Shown: positions 1 through 22,924 of the stretch, piece after piece | Layout of the letters: every line of letters starts with the position of its first letter | Numbering within the stretch: the stretch's first letter is position 1 | Source: Corella eumyota | Lineage: Eukaryota; Chordata; Ascidiacea; Phlebobranchia; Corellidae | Assembly: GCA_963082875.1 (NCBI GenBank) | Contig: OY720097.1 | Location: 22,762,501 to 22,826,500 of the forward strand | Direction of reading: 5' to 3' | Length of the DNA: 64,000 bases | The notes under the pieces: generated by a model | Seen by the model: only the letters and a program-made list of their open reading frames with translations | Database searches by the model: none | Told to the model about the DNA's origin: nothing | Program-made: the position numbers and the translations under genes

Positions 1-1235
1 AACAGTAAATACAGAAAAAAATTTATTAATTATTGCATAACTGACCAAGAATAATATTTTTTTAATATTTTAAATTTAATACAAAAAAATAAATAAAATT
101 TAATTGGTAAAATAAATATTAAATATGTTAAATTATTATTTTATAAATTAACATTTAAAAACATTAAAACTTAAATTTTAAACATATTTTAAATTTTTTT
201 AAATTTAATTTATTTTTAAAAATGCAAGGTTTTAAAAATAGAATATTTTTTATATCCTTTAATGATTGACACATTATTATTATTCATTACAAGACAATCT
301 CACGTTGTTGTCTCATAAACGTGTTTAACAAAGCGCTACTTAACATGTATTATGACCTCATAAACATGTGTGCAATTAATAACAATTTGTAATATCCGAT
401 GTGAATTTGAGAATTAATTAATTTTTTAAACCAAACTGAAAGGTTAATTAAAGTTTGTTTCAATTAAAAACTAATGGTTATTTCAATTTATTATCTCAGC
501 CAAATTTATGATTATTTTTATTTGAATTTTTTTATTGAAGATTTTTTTAATTTTTATATTTATTGGAATTTTTAAAGTTATTTGTTATATTTAACTGGTT
601 TATTAAAATGCTAATTTGTTTTTATTGGTAGTTTATTAATTCTGGTATAAGTGGGCCAAACATAAAATTATAAAAAATAAATAAATTAAACAATTTCTTT
701 TAGCCTATCTTTAAATTATTTTATTTACATGTGGTTACTTTCTTCTTGCAAACTTTATAAAAACTTGTTGACAGCTCATCTTACTGTTGGCAACTCTTAA
801 CTAATATTTGCCTGCGATAATTTACTCGCGCACCACAAACGGAAGTTTTTTTTATTCTGTAGACCCATAAATGTATATTCCACCTACTTAATTCTATTAT
901 AAATAGATTGTTTAAATTTGTTGTAAAATGTGCATTTATTGAAATAAATAATAAATGACGATATACACACAAGGTAAAAGGGTAATCATTGTTTATATAT
1001 GAACGTTGTTATGTACCGAATGACATTCTGTAGTTTAGGTTTAAATCCAACCAATGGCAAATTAAAATTTATCTGCATTTAAAAATTGATTGTTACGACT
1101 ATTTCGAGCGCTTGTTGATTGTGACGTCATAATCATGCTTGTTATTTGCACGTTAGTTTACGCAGTAAAAATTTACAGGAAAAATTGTGTAAAAAAAACT
1201 TAGTTAATGTCAAGTTTGCGAAAAAAAAATGAAAA
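1..1235. other. AT-rich intergenic DNA, 3' side of the GPCR gene
   Basis: Very AT-rich sequence with long A and T runs and no convincing coding frame; short open frames here are low-complexity. The last few hundred bases are probably the 3' UTR and downstream flank of the minus-strand GPCR that ends at 1236. The only structure I see is one copy of a dispersed repeat at about 722-900, listed separately. Confidence 0.6.
722..900 (+). repeat. dispersed repeat, copy 1 of 3
   Basis: A block holding the string ggcaactctta, then aatatttgcctg, gataattta, a caccacaaac core and a tail ending near attccacc. The same ordered words occur at 2161-2320 and at 55600-55790, always on the plus strand here. 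No coding capacity is visible. It is probably a short interspersed or non-autonomous element of unknown class; the exact ends cannot be fixed without more copies. Confidence 0.5.
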
Positions 1236-3216
1236 TTAAAGTTGTAAAGTTGGATCCAGAGTTCCGTGGTACATCTGCGAACCTGGTCGATCGTCTTGAC
1301 TTTTTCCAGGGTTGCTAATACTCGAAAAACTACTTCTCGGTCGTTTCTGACGTTTCGGTTGCAGAGGGGCGAGTGAAAACTTTCGACGCCGGGTTCCTAG
1401 CTCGTATTTCCCGCCACAGCAACAACGAGAACACGAGGTCAGACATCCTGTCAACATCAACCTCAGATTCCGATTCATTTCGGGAATCCTCCAGAAATAG
1501 AAGAACGGGTTGAGGATGGAGTTAACTGTGCTGATTACTACTAAGATCCTCATCACAAAATGAAGAGTCCGGATATTGTAGAAGAACGAGATGATGCAAC
1601 AGACCGCTAGGGGGCCTGTAGTGAGGACAAATCCACTGAGAACAATGAGCATTGTTTTGATCATTCTCATTTCTGATTCGCGTCGTTTTTTGTGCATCTT
1701 TAAACTCCTTCGAAAATGAACCTAAAACAAAATATGACGTCATTATTTTATGACGTAATATGACGTTTTTGCGTAGTTTCTTTTAACCAAAAAAATTCTA
1801 TAACGAAACAAAATTTAAAAAAAATGACAACGTCACTAATCGCGTTACGTATTTTGACTTAGGTGTTTAAAACAATGTGATATCTTTCATATCTTTAATA
1901 TATCTTAGATTTCCAACCATCAGCAAATTATTTAAATCAAAAGGATATTCTGTCAATCAAATTTTTGTTTAGGTTTTATTGGTTTGTTTAAACAGGATGT
2001 TTGCTGTTCGTTCCGACGTGTTTTGTAATTTTGAATAATTGTGTTACATAGTGTCTTGTATTCTGACCAAGATAACTTAAATTTTATTTAATCTTTGTGT
2101 TTATTTTTTGAAGGTTTGGTTCATTTAATTTTTTAATAATTTTAATATTTCAATTATAGTAATCAATAACCCACCCGTCCGCATTGTACTTGTTATAATA
2201 TGGTTGCAACTCCTAAACAATATTTGCCTGTGATAATTTACGCCACAAACTGCAGTTTTATTTATTTTGTAGGCTTATAAATTGAACTTACATTTATATA
2301 TATTCCACCAAGCTTTGGTGTGTATATCAATGTGTAAGTGCATGAGTTTTTGGTTTAAATATTTTGAACATTTGCAATAAGTTTAAGTTTGTGTTCATGT
2401 TACTCTATGTTTAAGCTTAAAGTCGATCATTTAACACCAAGAATATCATAAAAAAGTTGCTTAAATTGGATTGGGTCGAGGTAATAAAATCGACCTACTT
2501 ACTAAAGGAAAAAATATTTAAAAACATTTTCATGGACTTACTTTGAAGAATATTTGAAGATAAATTGCGGTTGATGTAATTAGTAGAATCGACAAACTGA
2601 TGCCTCCTGTTAACACAGTTTCACTTTTAAATGGGGTCATCATATTAGAACAATATTCCCCAAAACAATATTGTTGTGTGGAGTCCATGTTGTACAATCT
2701 ACAATCGCATGAATCGATGCAGTTCCAACCCAAAGCGGGGCCGATTATGAACACACAGAAGGGCACAATCGCGGCCAACGAGATTGCTATTATGACAGTT
2801 TTGCGCGTCATGATCTTTTTGTATTTGCTGTGTTTGATGATATAGAAATAGCGATCCAACGCTATAAACAGAATACCGAGTGTGGACGTGGATGTAGCGG
2901 ACGCAAGGCTACCGTAAGTTAAAATCCCGCTAATAAGAGGGACTTTATCGAGTAGTATAGCCGAGAAGGTTCCGATCCAAAGCACGGTGACCCCGACACA
3001 GAAATCGGCCACCGCTAGTTGCACGATGAACCAGTTAAGAGGTCTGAATCGTCTGGACGGGAATTTTATGAGGACGATTACGACTAGGAGGTTGCCTAGC
3101 AATATAAACGAACTCGCTACAGCGGTTACCGCTTGTCCCCATGCTTCGTGGTTTAAACAAACGTTTCTTTGTGACGTATTATCAAACTTAAATTCGGTTA
3201 AATTGTTAAAATCCAT
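1236..3216 (-). CDS. class A GPCR, lipid/cannabinoid-receptor-like
   Basis: Two coding exons on the minus strand: 3216-2542 (225 codons, ending in phase 0 at a GTAAGT donor) and 1721-1236 after a TTTTAG acceptor, giving about 386 residues. Seven hydrophobic helices are visible. The N-terminus has NLT and NTS glycosylation sites. TM3 ends in DRYF and TM7 carries NPFFY. There is no cysteine at the top of TM3. The second extracellular loop starts GWNC and is rich in cysteines, as in the EDG/cannabinoid/melanocortin/adenosine group, where the loop-2 disulphide is internal. The usual CWxP of TM6 is replaced by TTGP. After helix 8 comes a cysteine cluster (CSRCCC) suited to palmitoylation, then a basic serine-rich tail. 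It should sit in the plasma membrane and couple to G proteins. The ligand cannot be told from sequence; a lysophospholipid or endocannabinoid-type ligand is only a guess from the GWNC and missing-cysteine pattern. Confidence 0.88.
2161..2320 (+). repeat. dispersed repeat, copy 2 of 3, in the GPCR intron
   Basis: Shares with 722-900 and 55600-55790 the words aatatttgcctg, gataattta, ccacaaac and the attccacc-type tail. It starts further upstream than copy 1, with cccaccc-type sequence also seen at about 55606. It lies inside the single intron (1722-2541) of the minus-strand GPCR. Confidence 0.5.
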
Positions 3217-4863
3217 TTTTGGTTTTAAGGTAAAATCATTTCGGTTTTTATAAATTTTGTTTTACTTTTTGTTTAATCTGTAAAACAAAGTTTTAGTGAA
3301 AAATATATAAGTTATTTTGTAATAAAATATTAAACTATGAAGTGGTTATTTACGGCTAGTTGGTAAACGTGGTTTTATAAACTTATTTAAAAAAGGTTTT
3401 AACTTAACAATTTTTTTTTTATTAAATTTTTTGCGCATTGATAAAAGTAAATAATAAATACGATATACAATTAATATTACAACAATGCGACGGGAAAAAT
3501 GACAAAATCAATTTAATGATTTAAAACATGCCAAAAGTATTAATGTTTACATAAAGATTTTAAGTATGTTAATTTGCATATTTTTTTTTGCTTATTATAC
3601 AAAAACTAACTAAAAAACTCTTAATTACTTAATATTATTTAAAATTAAATTTGCCTTTGTTTATATTTTCTAATTGGTTGTTTATAAGTTCTAAATTTAC
3701 GAATAAACACGTTTAATTACTTTCGAATATTCCTTATTAACTAATTAATACTAATTACTTATAAATAGCTAATTAACAGATAAATTTTATTAGATTTTTT
3801 CGATTACTGATTAAAGTTTTAGTGCCTTCTTCACCTTTACTTTTTTTCTGTTAATTAGGCAAAAATACAAATTGGATTAAATTTATAATTTTAGAAATTT
3901 TAGGCTAATTTTAAATATTTATTAATAAATTTATTTTTCTATTTTTTTGTAAGTCGTTGTTCAAAAATTTGTTAAAATTTATAGAACTTTCTCAATGACA
4001 CTTTTATATTTAGTAATTAAAAAAAACTTTAATTTTCCTAAATTACTAAAACTAATAAAACTGATTTTTAAAACTAAATCACTTTCAATTCACCTATGTT
4101 GTTATATTCGCAAACAATTATTAATCACTCCCCAATTATGACGTAACAGAAGAGTAATTAATATCTGTCGTTGTCGTGTTATGATTAGAATTGTTGAATC
4201 AGAGAATTGTGATTCGATTGTTCGATCACAAAACGTTATTGTTAGTGATTGATAACGTTTGATGACAAACAATTATTATTGACAGTTTAATAATACTGAT
4301 TGTGACGTCATCACTTACTAGATGCAAAGATTTTAAATTAAACAAATTTAAATTTTGTGTTTTAGAATTTTTTGTTTATAAATTTGATGACGTCATCCGA
4401 CAAGATTTCCCTTTTTTAATTGATTAAAAACAATATTTTAGCAAACACCTTAAAATACAAAATCAGATTTTATTTTGTGTTTAAGTTAACTTGAAGATAA
4501 ATTAAATTTTTTGTTGTTTTGAATTTCTTTAAAATTTCATTTTTTTTGATTTTATTTAAATGTTTTGTCAGCCAGCTTTTACATAAATATTTACATTTGT
4601 TACGTAAAACTTCAACTTTCTTTAACGTCACAATCAAGTCTGTTACGTCACAGAGTTTACTTCCGCTTAAATTTGAGACCTAAAAAACGTCGTTTTACTA
4701 ATTTGTTGTTTTCAAAAATCTTGTTTTTTATAAATTATTTGCCAAAAAAATTTAGATTTTTAGTTCCAAACCATAAATATGTTTTTTATTGTTTATTTTG
4801 TTGTTTAAATTATGACTTAAAACGTAAAAAAAAATAATTTTTTATCAATTATTTCATTTACAG
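3217..4863. other. spacer between divergent genes; unassigned 5' end of the NYN gene
   Basis: Runs from the GPCR start codon on the minus strand to the first recognised exon of the NYN ribonuclease on the plus strand. It should contain both promoters and the missing first exon(s) of the NYN gene. Several TGACGTCA-type words occur (about 4311 and 4389). I could not choose a start codon: the exon at 4864 has no ATG and needs an upstream exon that joins it in phase 0. No other gene is seen. Confidence 0.5.
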
Positions 4864-15771
<10,908 letters not shown>

Positions 15772-17803
15772 AACTGGTAGGCACTTTTACAGCCTCGGTG
15801 AATGGATAGTAAACACTTTTTATACTTGGTCATTTGTTTTGTCTGTTTAACAAAAAGGAATTTTTTTTTGTCTTTACTTTATTTTTATGGTAAAGGAATT
15901 ATTTAAGGGTTTATATTTCTACTGTACAGGGTTACCTACTGTTCCTAGGTTATAGTGTTGAGATTTGTTCATTAAGTTTTTATACATTTTCTGAGATTTT
16001 AGTTCTTCAAGAATATGTTTTGGTGTTGGAATTTAATTAGAAGTGTTTTGTTTTCTACCATTTTTTTGTGATTATATTTTTCTTTTTTTCACTTGTGAGA
16101 CATTGCTTTAGGGCAAACTTTGTTGTTCTAAACAAACTTTTTGGTTTCCATTTGATCTGTAAATTATCAAGTTTTTTTGTAGCTACAGTACGATATGTTA
16201 TACTAATAAAACCCTTTTCTATCTGGGGATTCTACAAAATTATATGAGAGCACATAAGAAAAAAATTCTAGCACTAGTTAACATAGTTTGCTTAGTTATA
16301 GCTCCTAAAATGCCCTTCTTCATTCAGTTGTAGAGCTTGTTTCAATTTTGGTTGCTTTCATGCTGCTGCTTCGTTGGAAAGGCGCTTCCTTTTTTTATCT
16401 TTGCCTACGTTAATGTGGCCCTTTGACTATGACTTTGCATTAGGCTTGATGGAACTTACTTTGATTTTGTAAAAATCGTTTGATTCTATTTAACCTAGAA
16501 CCAAAGACAGTCTAATTTGTCTTTTTGGCCTACTTGTTTAAGGAAGGCTTTTTGTTAAGAATTAGATGAAGGTTTCGGTTATAAATCCATTTTTAAAACC
16601 CTATTAACACCGGTATTAATTTAAACAAATTAAAGTTTACTACGTTTGGTAAATATCTACTTGAATTGTAATCCAGGTTGCTAAATACACTACCTTGGAA
16701 CCTAGCTTAACTAAATGAAGTTCTTTAAAAATATGTTTTATTGGATAGATGTTCTTTTTATCAAATAGACATGTTTTCAAAAACTCAAATTTTAAAATAG
16801 TTGTTTACCGATATTTAAAGGGTATTTTTCAGTAAGGGCTAGAAGAAGTTAATAAAAATGTTTAATGCCAGGAAAATTACGTTTTTGGGCACAAAGTTTT
16901 CAGTATTAGAAGCGAATACCACATTACTATGCATATTTTACAGTAAAAACTTTGAAGTATTTACTTTGTTTATAAAGAGTACGTGGTGCAATACGTATTA
17001 AATTAAAGTTCCTTATTTTAAAGTAGCTTGAGTGACAATTAATTACGTTTTAGGCAGTTTTAATTATTGTAAAGTGATGGTTTAAACTTTTAAAATGTAT
17101 GTCTTTTATTTTGAATTTCGCATGTTAGTTTTGTAAATGAAAGCATACCGAACTGTCTGTTATTTTTAAACAAATAGTCAGATAGTTAGCGGCTAGCGTT
17201 TTGTAAAAATAAATGCCTTATCAAAAATCTATCACATATAAAGTTTAATGACAGGATAAAAAATAGAAGAAAAAACATTTTGAAAACCTGTTAAAAATGT
17301 GTGTCCTACTAGGTTTACCTTTTGACCTAATTCATTTAGTAAGATAATATCGAAAAATGGGCAATGGGATCTCTATTACTTTCACACGGCCGAATTTAAC
17401 AAGGCGTTATAACCTAAGTATGGCAATTGTTCAACCAGACATTAAAAGTTAGTTGAAATATGTTTTAATGAGTATAACTTAGTCCGCTTTACAAGTTAGA
17501 TGTGTTAATGGGTTAACTGAATAGGTGAGGGTTAGGGTAAGGGTTTAATTTATGCAACCTCTTTGTTTAATTACATGTGCCGTATTTCGGTTACACACCC
17601 TGTTTATGTAGGGCGTGCGAAACTAATAGAGATCCGAAAAATGCTTGACTATGAGAAAAAGCCAGTGGGCAGGTTGACAAACAGGCAATATGATAATTAA
17701 TATTTTAAACTGTCAAAGTAAACTTATGACTGATTCAAAAAAATAGATCTGCTGTGAATTTTGCCATCGAAAACAAATATTCCATAAAAGATGTAGAATA
17801 AGA
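15772..17803. other. 3' UTR and spacer downstream of the NYN gene
   Basis: Begins at the NYN stop codon. A possible polyadenylation signal (aataaaa) is at about 16205. No open frame of note and no recognisable RNA gene. A short gggttagggtaaggg stretch at about 17527 looks telomere-like but is a single short tract. Confidence 0.5.
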
Positions 17804-17804
17804 C

Positions 17805-18080
17805 CTTTTTTTGTATATATCTTCATTCTTAATGTAGAAAGGTCGAATGCGCGACCTAAACATAGAGTAACATCAGTTCTTCTGACCCAGTCTCTAGTTG
17901 CCTGTGGCAGTTTTTTTTATAATTGTGAGATAAATAAGCTGCTGATTAAGTATTGGCTCAGCAGGAGTTTATACCAGTTATAATCTTTACTCAAGGGCGC
18001 TACAGCACGAGATCACTGGGAATCAAACCCAGGATCTTGTGTATGATGAAAGAGTGTTCTGACCACTACATCATGCCGCA
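17805..18080 (-). mobile_element. diverged tRNA-derived SINE, minus orientation
   Basis: From tttttgtatatatcttcatt to the diverged head gaccactacatcatgccgc. More substitutions and small deletions than the copies at 12354 or 23781, so it is older. It lies just upstream of SELENOS. Confidence 0.85.
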
Positions 18081-18156
18081 GCCTCTTTAAATAACTACAT
18101 TAATTCATAAGAGTAATATTTTAATGTCTTTAGATTAAGAATCTAAGTTTATAAAA

Positions 18157-21117
18157 ATGGCAGAGGAACCTGATGTATTGGATGCTGGTCCTCCTGAAGA
18201 GAATGTCGAAATTACAAACAAGAATCCTTATTTTATTGGAGTTGCATTGAACTCTGGTAAGATTTTAATTTAATGTTAAAAAAAGCAGGTGGTTTAAATA
18301 AAAACATTTTTATAGGTACCTTAAATATACTGAATCAAATTTAAAAAATGGATAGCATGTGTTAAACCCCATCCCCAACTCATACAATTTTATTAACACT
18401 TATTACATGTGATCTATTTCTTTTTGTATATATATTTATGGGTGTCACAGTTTGTTAATAAAGAGTTTCAACCTGGTAATTACTTTCAATACATATTAAA
18501 TTAATGTCATGGTACTAAAACCTAGATTAAAAGGTCTTAAAATATTTTAATTTTAAATGAATTATTTTGTTATGTTATATATCTGTTATAAAATAAAATA
18601 TTTAAATACCGGCAGCGTGGTGTAGTTGTAAGAACACTTGCTACACCACACATGAGGTCGTGGGTTCAATCGCCACTGATCTCGTGCGCTATAAACGGTA
18701 TGAACTCCTGCTGAGTCAGTACTTAATCAGCAGTATAAATACTGAGCAATTATAATCTATATGATCCCAAACTGCCACAGGCAACTTGAGACTGGGTCGG
18801 AGTAACTGATGTTACTCTTGTTAAGTTCGCGCATTCGACTTTCCCACATTGAGGATAATTTAATATACAAAAAAATTAAAAATAAAAAAAAATAACACTT
18901 TTGCATAAACATAAACATCAAATTTTTTTATTTTTAGTGATGTCATTTCTTGCATCTTATGGTTGGTTTATTGTCCTTGGGGCTATATTTGCAATGGTCG
19001 TGTGGTCGAATGTTAAAGATCCTTTAAGGAAATTTTTAAAAAGACGAAAAAAGAATCGGGATGTGACTGACAGCATGAGTAAGTTTTATTTTTTAAAATA
19101 CACTAAGGTTCTTGTTTGCTTTTTATAAGGTTAAAAGGTTCTGGGTTTGATTTCTATTGATGCTATATCAGTGTACCCTTGCATAAGTTTGTAACTATAC
19201 TAAACCGCTGTCTAGTCCTTAACTGACAACGGAAAATTATTTGACATTTATAATGGCCTTTAGCATGGTGTAATGGTGAGAAAATTTGACTTCGCTACAT
19301 GAAGTCTTAGGTTTGGTCTTCACTGCTCTCATGCTGAAGCACCCCTGAGTGAGGCGCCATAAAAAGTTAGAATTCTTGCTTAGCAAGGAATAATCAGCAG
19401 TTTAATTATCAGTAAATTAAAATCAATAATAACTCCAAACTGCCATTCGAAATAAACATTTAGGCACATTGTCAAGTTTTAAGTTTAAGATTGTGTGAAG
19501 TTAGCCTTCTTTTCTTAAAAAAATTAATAAAATAAATATATTTTACAGCTCCTGAACAAATATATGAAAGAATGGAGAGTATGGACAAAGCTAGAAACAA
19601 AATGCAGGAGAATTATGATCGATTGGTTGCTCAAGAAGCAGAGAAAAAAAGACAAGTGAGATTTTGGTTTAGATTTTTTACATTTGCAAGTTGTTTTATT
19701 AGAGTTTTTGTTATACTTCTAATTATTTCATTTTTTATTTTTTTTTTTACATAATTCTACAATAACTTTCATATATTATCAATCTTTTTTTACCTAAAAA
19801 CTAATAAAGTTGGTGTCACTGAACACAAACTTACTTTTTACTGAACTTACTTTTTGAGTTAAACAACTAAAAAAAATTAAAATTAATTAAAAGAAAAGGG
19901 AAACCCTGTTTGTGATGATGTAGAAAGTACTAGCTTGTATACATTCACTACTCTACTTAGTACTTTCTACGTCACACAAAAAATATGGTAACCTGGTTTT
20001 TGGTATTGATCATTTTCCAGTATTTTTGAAAATTAAATAGTCAGTACCACAGGCATCTTTTAAAAGTTATAAAGGCATTTTATGATTCAGTGTCAACCAT
20101 ACTAACGAGCTATATACATCACTTACAAAATTGCAAAACTCTCCAATATAACACTTTAATAAATTACAGAATAATTTTTTTTCACAATTTTTAATTTCAA
20201 TGTTTTGCTCAGATGAACGAACAAAAACTATCAACAAAGATAAATGATTACGATGCGATGGTGGCAGGAAAAACGAGATCTTCAACAACTAATAAATTTC
20301 AAATTCAACAAGTAACTTCTTTTTTAAATGTCTTTTTATTAAAATTAATTCACAACTATGTTTTTACCACTCATATTAGTTATATCAAATTTTCTGTAAC
20401 TGTAACTGTAATTGTAACTTATGAATACTTAGATATTGATTTTTGATTGATTTTTGACCTTGATTTTGGTTGTTTATAAAATAAGGCAGCGTGGTGTAGT
20501 GGTAAGAACTCTTGCTACACCACACATGAAGTCGTGGGTTCAATCTCCACTAATCTCATGCTGTAGTGCCCTTGAGTAAGGCACTATAAACGGTATGAAC
20601 TCCTGCTGAGCCAGCACTTAATCAGCAGCATAATTATCAGGCAATTATAATCTATAATATTCCAAACTGCCACAGGCAACTCGATACTGGGTCGGAGTAA
20701 CTCATGTTACTCTATGTTTAAGTCGCACAATCGACTTTCCCACATCGAGGATAAAGATATATACAAAAAATAATATTATGTTACTATATTATCATTGCCT
20801 ACTAATATACACTATGTTTAAAAGTAATTCATTAAAAAAAACGTTTTTCAATGTTTCAATATTTTAAACTAACAGAAATTAAATGAGGAATCAACTTCAA
20901 AAGGTTTCAAAAAGAAAAAAGATGCGAAACCGATGCGACCAAATGGTAAAAAGAAATCAAGTTTTAGTTTTATTTGTATACATTTGTAAAAAAAATTTTA
21001 TTCATAAAAATTTTTAAAAATTTTTTTTTAGACACGAGCCCACTAGGTGGAAGTGGAAATTACCAACCCAGATACAGGCCTGGGGGTAACAGACCCAGAG
21101 GGGGTGGATGAGGGTAA
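18157..21117 (+). CDS. SELENOS: selenoprotein S (VIMP)
   Basis: Six exons with phase-matched junctions: 18157-18256, 18938-19078, 19549-19655, 20213-20311, 20876-20945, 21032-21117. They total 200 residues if the UGA at 21109-21111 is read as selenocysteine (Sec199). A short lumenal N-terminus precedes one membrane helix (SFLASYGWFIVLGAIFAMVV), then a basic stretch, a long charged coiled coil (about residues 80-150) with the VCP-binding region, and a glycine/arginine-rich tail ending RPRGGG-Sec-G-stop. Human SELENOS is 189 residues with Sec second from last; the length, topology and end agree. It is an ER membrane protein that recruits p97/VCP and Derlins for ER-associated degradation. The Sec depends on a 3' UTR SECIS; only a weak candidate is seen. 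Introns carry several SINE copies. A tttag at 18129-18133, just upstream of the ATG, could be a splice-leader acceptor; that is inference. Confidence 0.95.
18611..18876 (+). mobile_element. tRNA-derived SINE in SELENOS intron 1
   Basis: Starts ggcagcgtggtgtagttgta with a GGTTCAATCGCC B-box region. It has a short deletion in the ctgtagcgccc part of the body. Tail gaggataatttaatatac. Confidence 0.9.
19254..19450 (+). mobile_element. old, truncated SINE in SELENOS intron 2
   Basis: Recognisable head (tagcatggtgtaatggtgag), body words (ctcatgctgaagcacccctg, gaggcgccat) and the aatcagcagt region, but much diverged. It stops near ccaaactgcc without the usual tail. The oldest-looking copy in this gene. 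Confidence 0.75.
19909..19980. repeat. short foldback element in SELENOS intron 3
   Basis: A perfect 13 bp inverted repeat (gtagaaagtacta at 19920-19932 and tagtactttctac at 19958-19970) with a 25-base spacer. The arms extend imperfectly outward (tttgtgatgat and gtcacacaaa). It could be a tiny MITE or an intronic RNA hairpin. Confidence 0.6.
20485..20770 (+). mobile_element. full-length tRNA-derived SINE in SELENOS intron 4
   Basis: Close to the window consensus: ggcagcgtggtgtagtggta, GGTTCAATCTCC, gcactataaacggtatgaac, aatcagcagcataattat, then gatatatacaaaaaa. A good reference copy. Confidence 0.93.
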
Positions 21118-21284
21118 AAGAACAATGCAACAAACTTAAAACAATTCTAGAATTTATTTAATTTTAAATTTTTTTTGTTTCAAGTTTGTAAACGCATTGA
21201 TTTTTTGGCCAAAAGAAAAGCATTATCTAATTTAATTATTTATTGTTAAAGTCAATCTTCTAACTTTAATAATAGCAAAACTAG

Positions 21285-21345
21285 GTTAGATTTTATGAAA
21301 CTTTTATCTTAAAAACTTTAAAGTTTTGGTGAAAGTGGAAAATGT
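21285..21345 (+). promoter_or_regulatory. candidate SECIS element of SELENOS
   Basis: The only ATGA in the presumed 3' UTR (21118-21411) is at 21295-21298. A TGA at 21330-21332 lies 31 bases on, with an A run (21311-21315) in the apical position. A 7 bp stem (aaactttt with aaagttt, 21298-21304 and 21320-21326) forms between them. The fit is imperfect: three bases bulge before the TGA and the stem is AU-rich. I give it as the best candidate, not a confirmed SECIS. Confidence 0.3.
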
Positions 21346-21405
21346 GAACTTTTTGGTTTTATTTTGTGCACTTATCTTATGTGCTTCTGCAATATTATTT
21401 GTAAA

Positions 21406-21411
21406 AATAAA
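21406..21411 (+). promoter_or_regulatory. possible SELENOS polyadenylation signal
   Basis: aataaa about 290 bases after the SELENOS stop codon, the first canonical hexamer in the 3' flank. Confidence 0.5.
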
Positions 21412-21744
21412 CAGTTAAATTAAAATTGATTTTAAAGTTTAATTTATTTAAAAATAATTGTTATTTTGTTTTATTATAAGTTGACCTTCAAGGGGTTAAA
21501 TATTAACTGAAGGTCAACCCCCTAGTAGAGTCCCCCCAGTTTACAACATGAAGTTACCTCTACTGGGTAACAAACCCACAACAGACCCCTATATTAGAAC
21601 ATCTACTTAAGTAAATAATAATGTGACAAATTAAGTGTTTTAAACATTTTGTAGCTAATATTTATTTTGGATTTGTAACTGATTTAAGAGTTCAAATAGG
21701 CTATTTAACGTAATTAGATTAGTTGTCGTGTAAATGGGGACCAG

Positions 21745-21975
21745 AAGGTTCGGCCAAAAAAAAATGCGGCAGGGTCAGTGACGAAATTGCCGCGGAAAAT
21801 GTCAGTTTAAGACCATATTTTACCGATATTGAAAATAAAATTTAACAAAAAGTATAATACATAAAAAAAATTTAAGTTGTTACGATAAATATATATGTTA
21901 GTTTCTAGAATATTTATTTTTTTTAGAATTTTTGTCTAAAGACGGGCGCTTATGGCCTGCAAAATTTACTTTCGA
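21745..21975 (+). repeat. 250 bp spacer repeat, copy a
   Basis: Ordered words: cgaaattgccgcg, aagaccatattttaccgata, ttgttacgataaatatat, ttagaatatttattttt, ggcctgcaaaatttac. The same order recurs at about 23300-23440 (partial), 24545-24870, 34845-35330 (two units) and 46655-46965, so it is confined here to the flanks of the NTase-TPR genes. Confidence 0.7.
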
Positions 21976-22924
21976 CCTGAAAGCATAAAAATAAACGATA
22001 AAAGGAAGTTTTTGTGTCTCAAATGACTGAGCGAATTATAAAGTTTTTTGAGTGTTCTATTCATTTATTGTTTGTTTTTTTCTTTTACTTACGCATACAA
22101 GGAAGTTAATATAGGGGTGTAAACAACTAGATTGCATTTTTTAATGTTAGACAACTTAAACTATCAGCTTTTGATTTTTGTACAGGTTCGTTTACATAAT
22201 ATGTATACTGTATAGTAACTTTAATGTAGAGTATATTTGATGTATTAAATGGGTAATTATTTAATTTTTTTTATGTTAATTTTAGGAGAAAAAATATATT
22301 TATTACCAGCTACATAAATTTCGTAGATTTTTTATTCAACAATAACGACATACTTAGCATGTCAACCTAAAAAGTTAAACTGTTTAGAAAGACAGGTTTT
22401 GTTATTTCATTAAAAAAAGAAATTCCACCATTATTGTTACTAAAAATTATTTTATTGACTGTGATAAAAAAAAATAATAATTTTAGAATAATTTTAGGAG
22501 GTAGAAAAGTGAATATTTTTTGCTTAAATTTTTAGTGAAAAAAAACTTAATTCCTACGTCACAGTGGAAGATTGCAATAAAACAATTAAAATACACGGCG
22601 TAGCAAAAACAAATTTTACTTCGACTATGGTAAAACTTTAAGTAATTTTACAACTTTACAATTTGTTACACAACAGAGTAACTTCGTTAACGTTGATAAG
22701 TTAAATTAAATTGAATGTACGGAAGTTATCGATAACCGTTAACGTTAAAATGTAATTAAAGAACAAAAATTCGACCCGTTTTTTACAAAAAACAATAGTG
22801 AATATTTTAGTTGATATTTCAGCTAAAAAGAGTAAGTTTAAAAAATGCTTAAAACTGGCATATTGCTCAAACACAGCGGGCAGATGGTAATTACGAACTT
22901 TGTTTAAAAACTTTTACGATTAAA

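Noticed and set aside
4565-4837. Open frame of 90 residues upstream of the NYN exon
   Set aside because: Low-complexity, no family match, and it cannot be joined in phase to the exon at 4864 with a convincing donor.
17527-17545. Telomere-like gggttagggtaaggg
   Set aside because: Too short and single; chance in spacer DNA is adequate.
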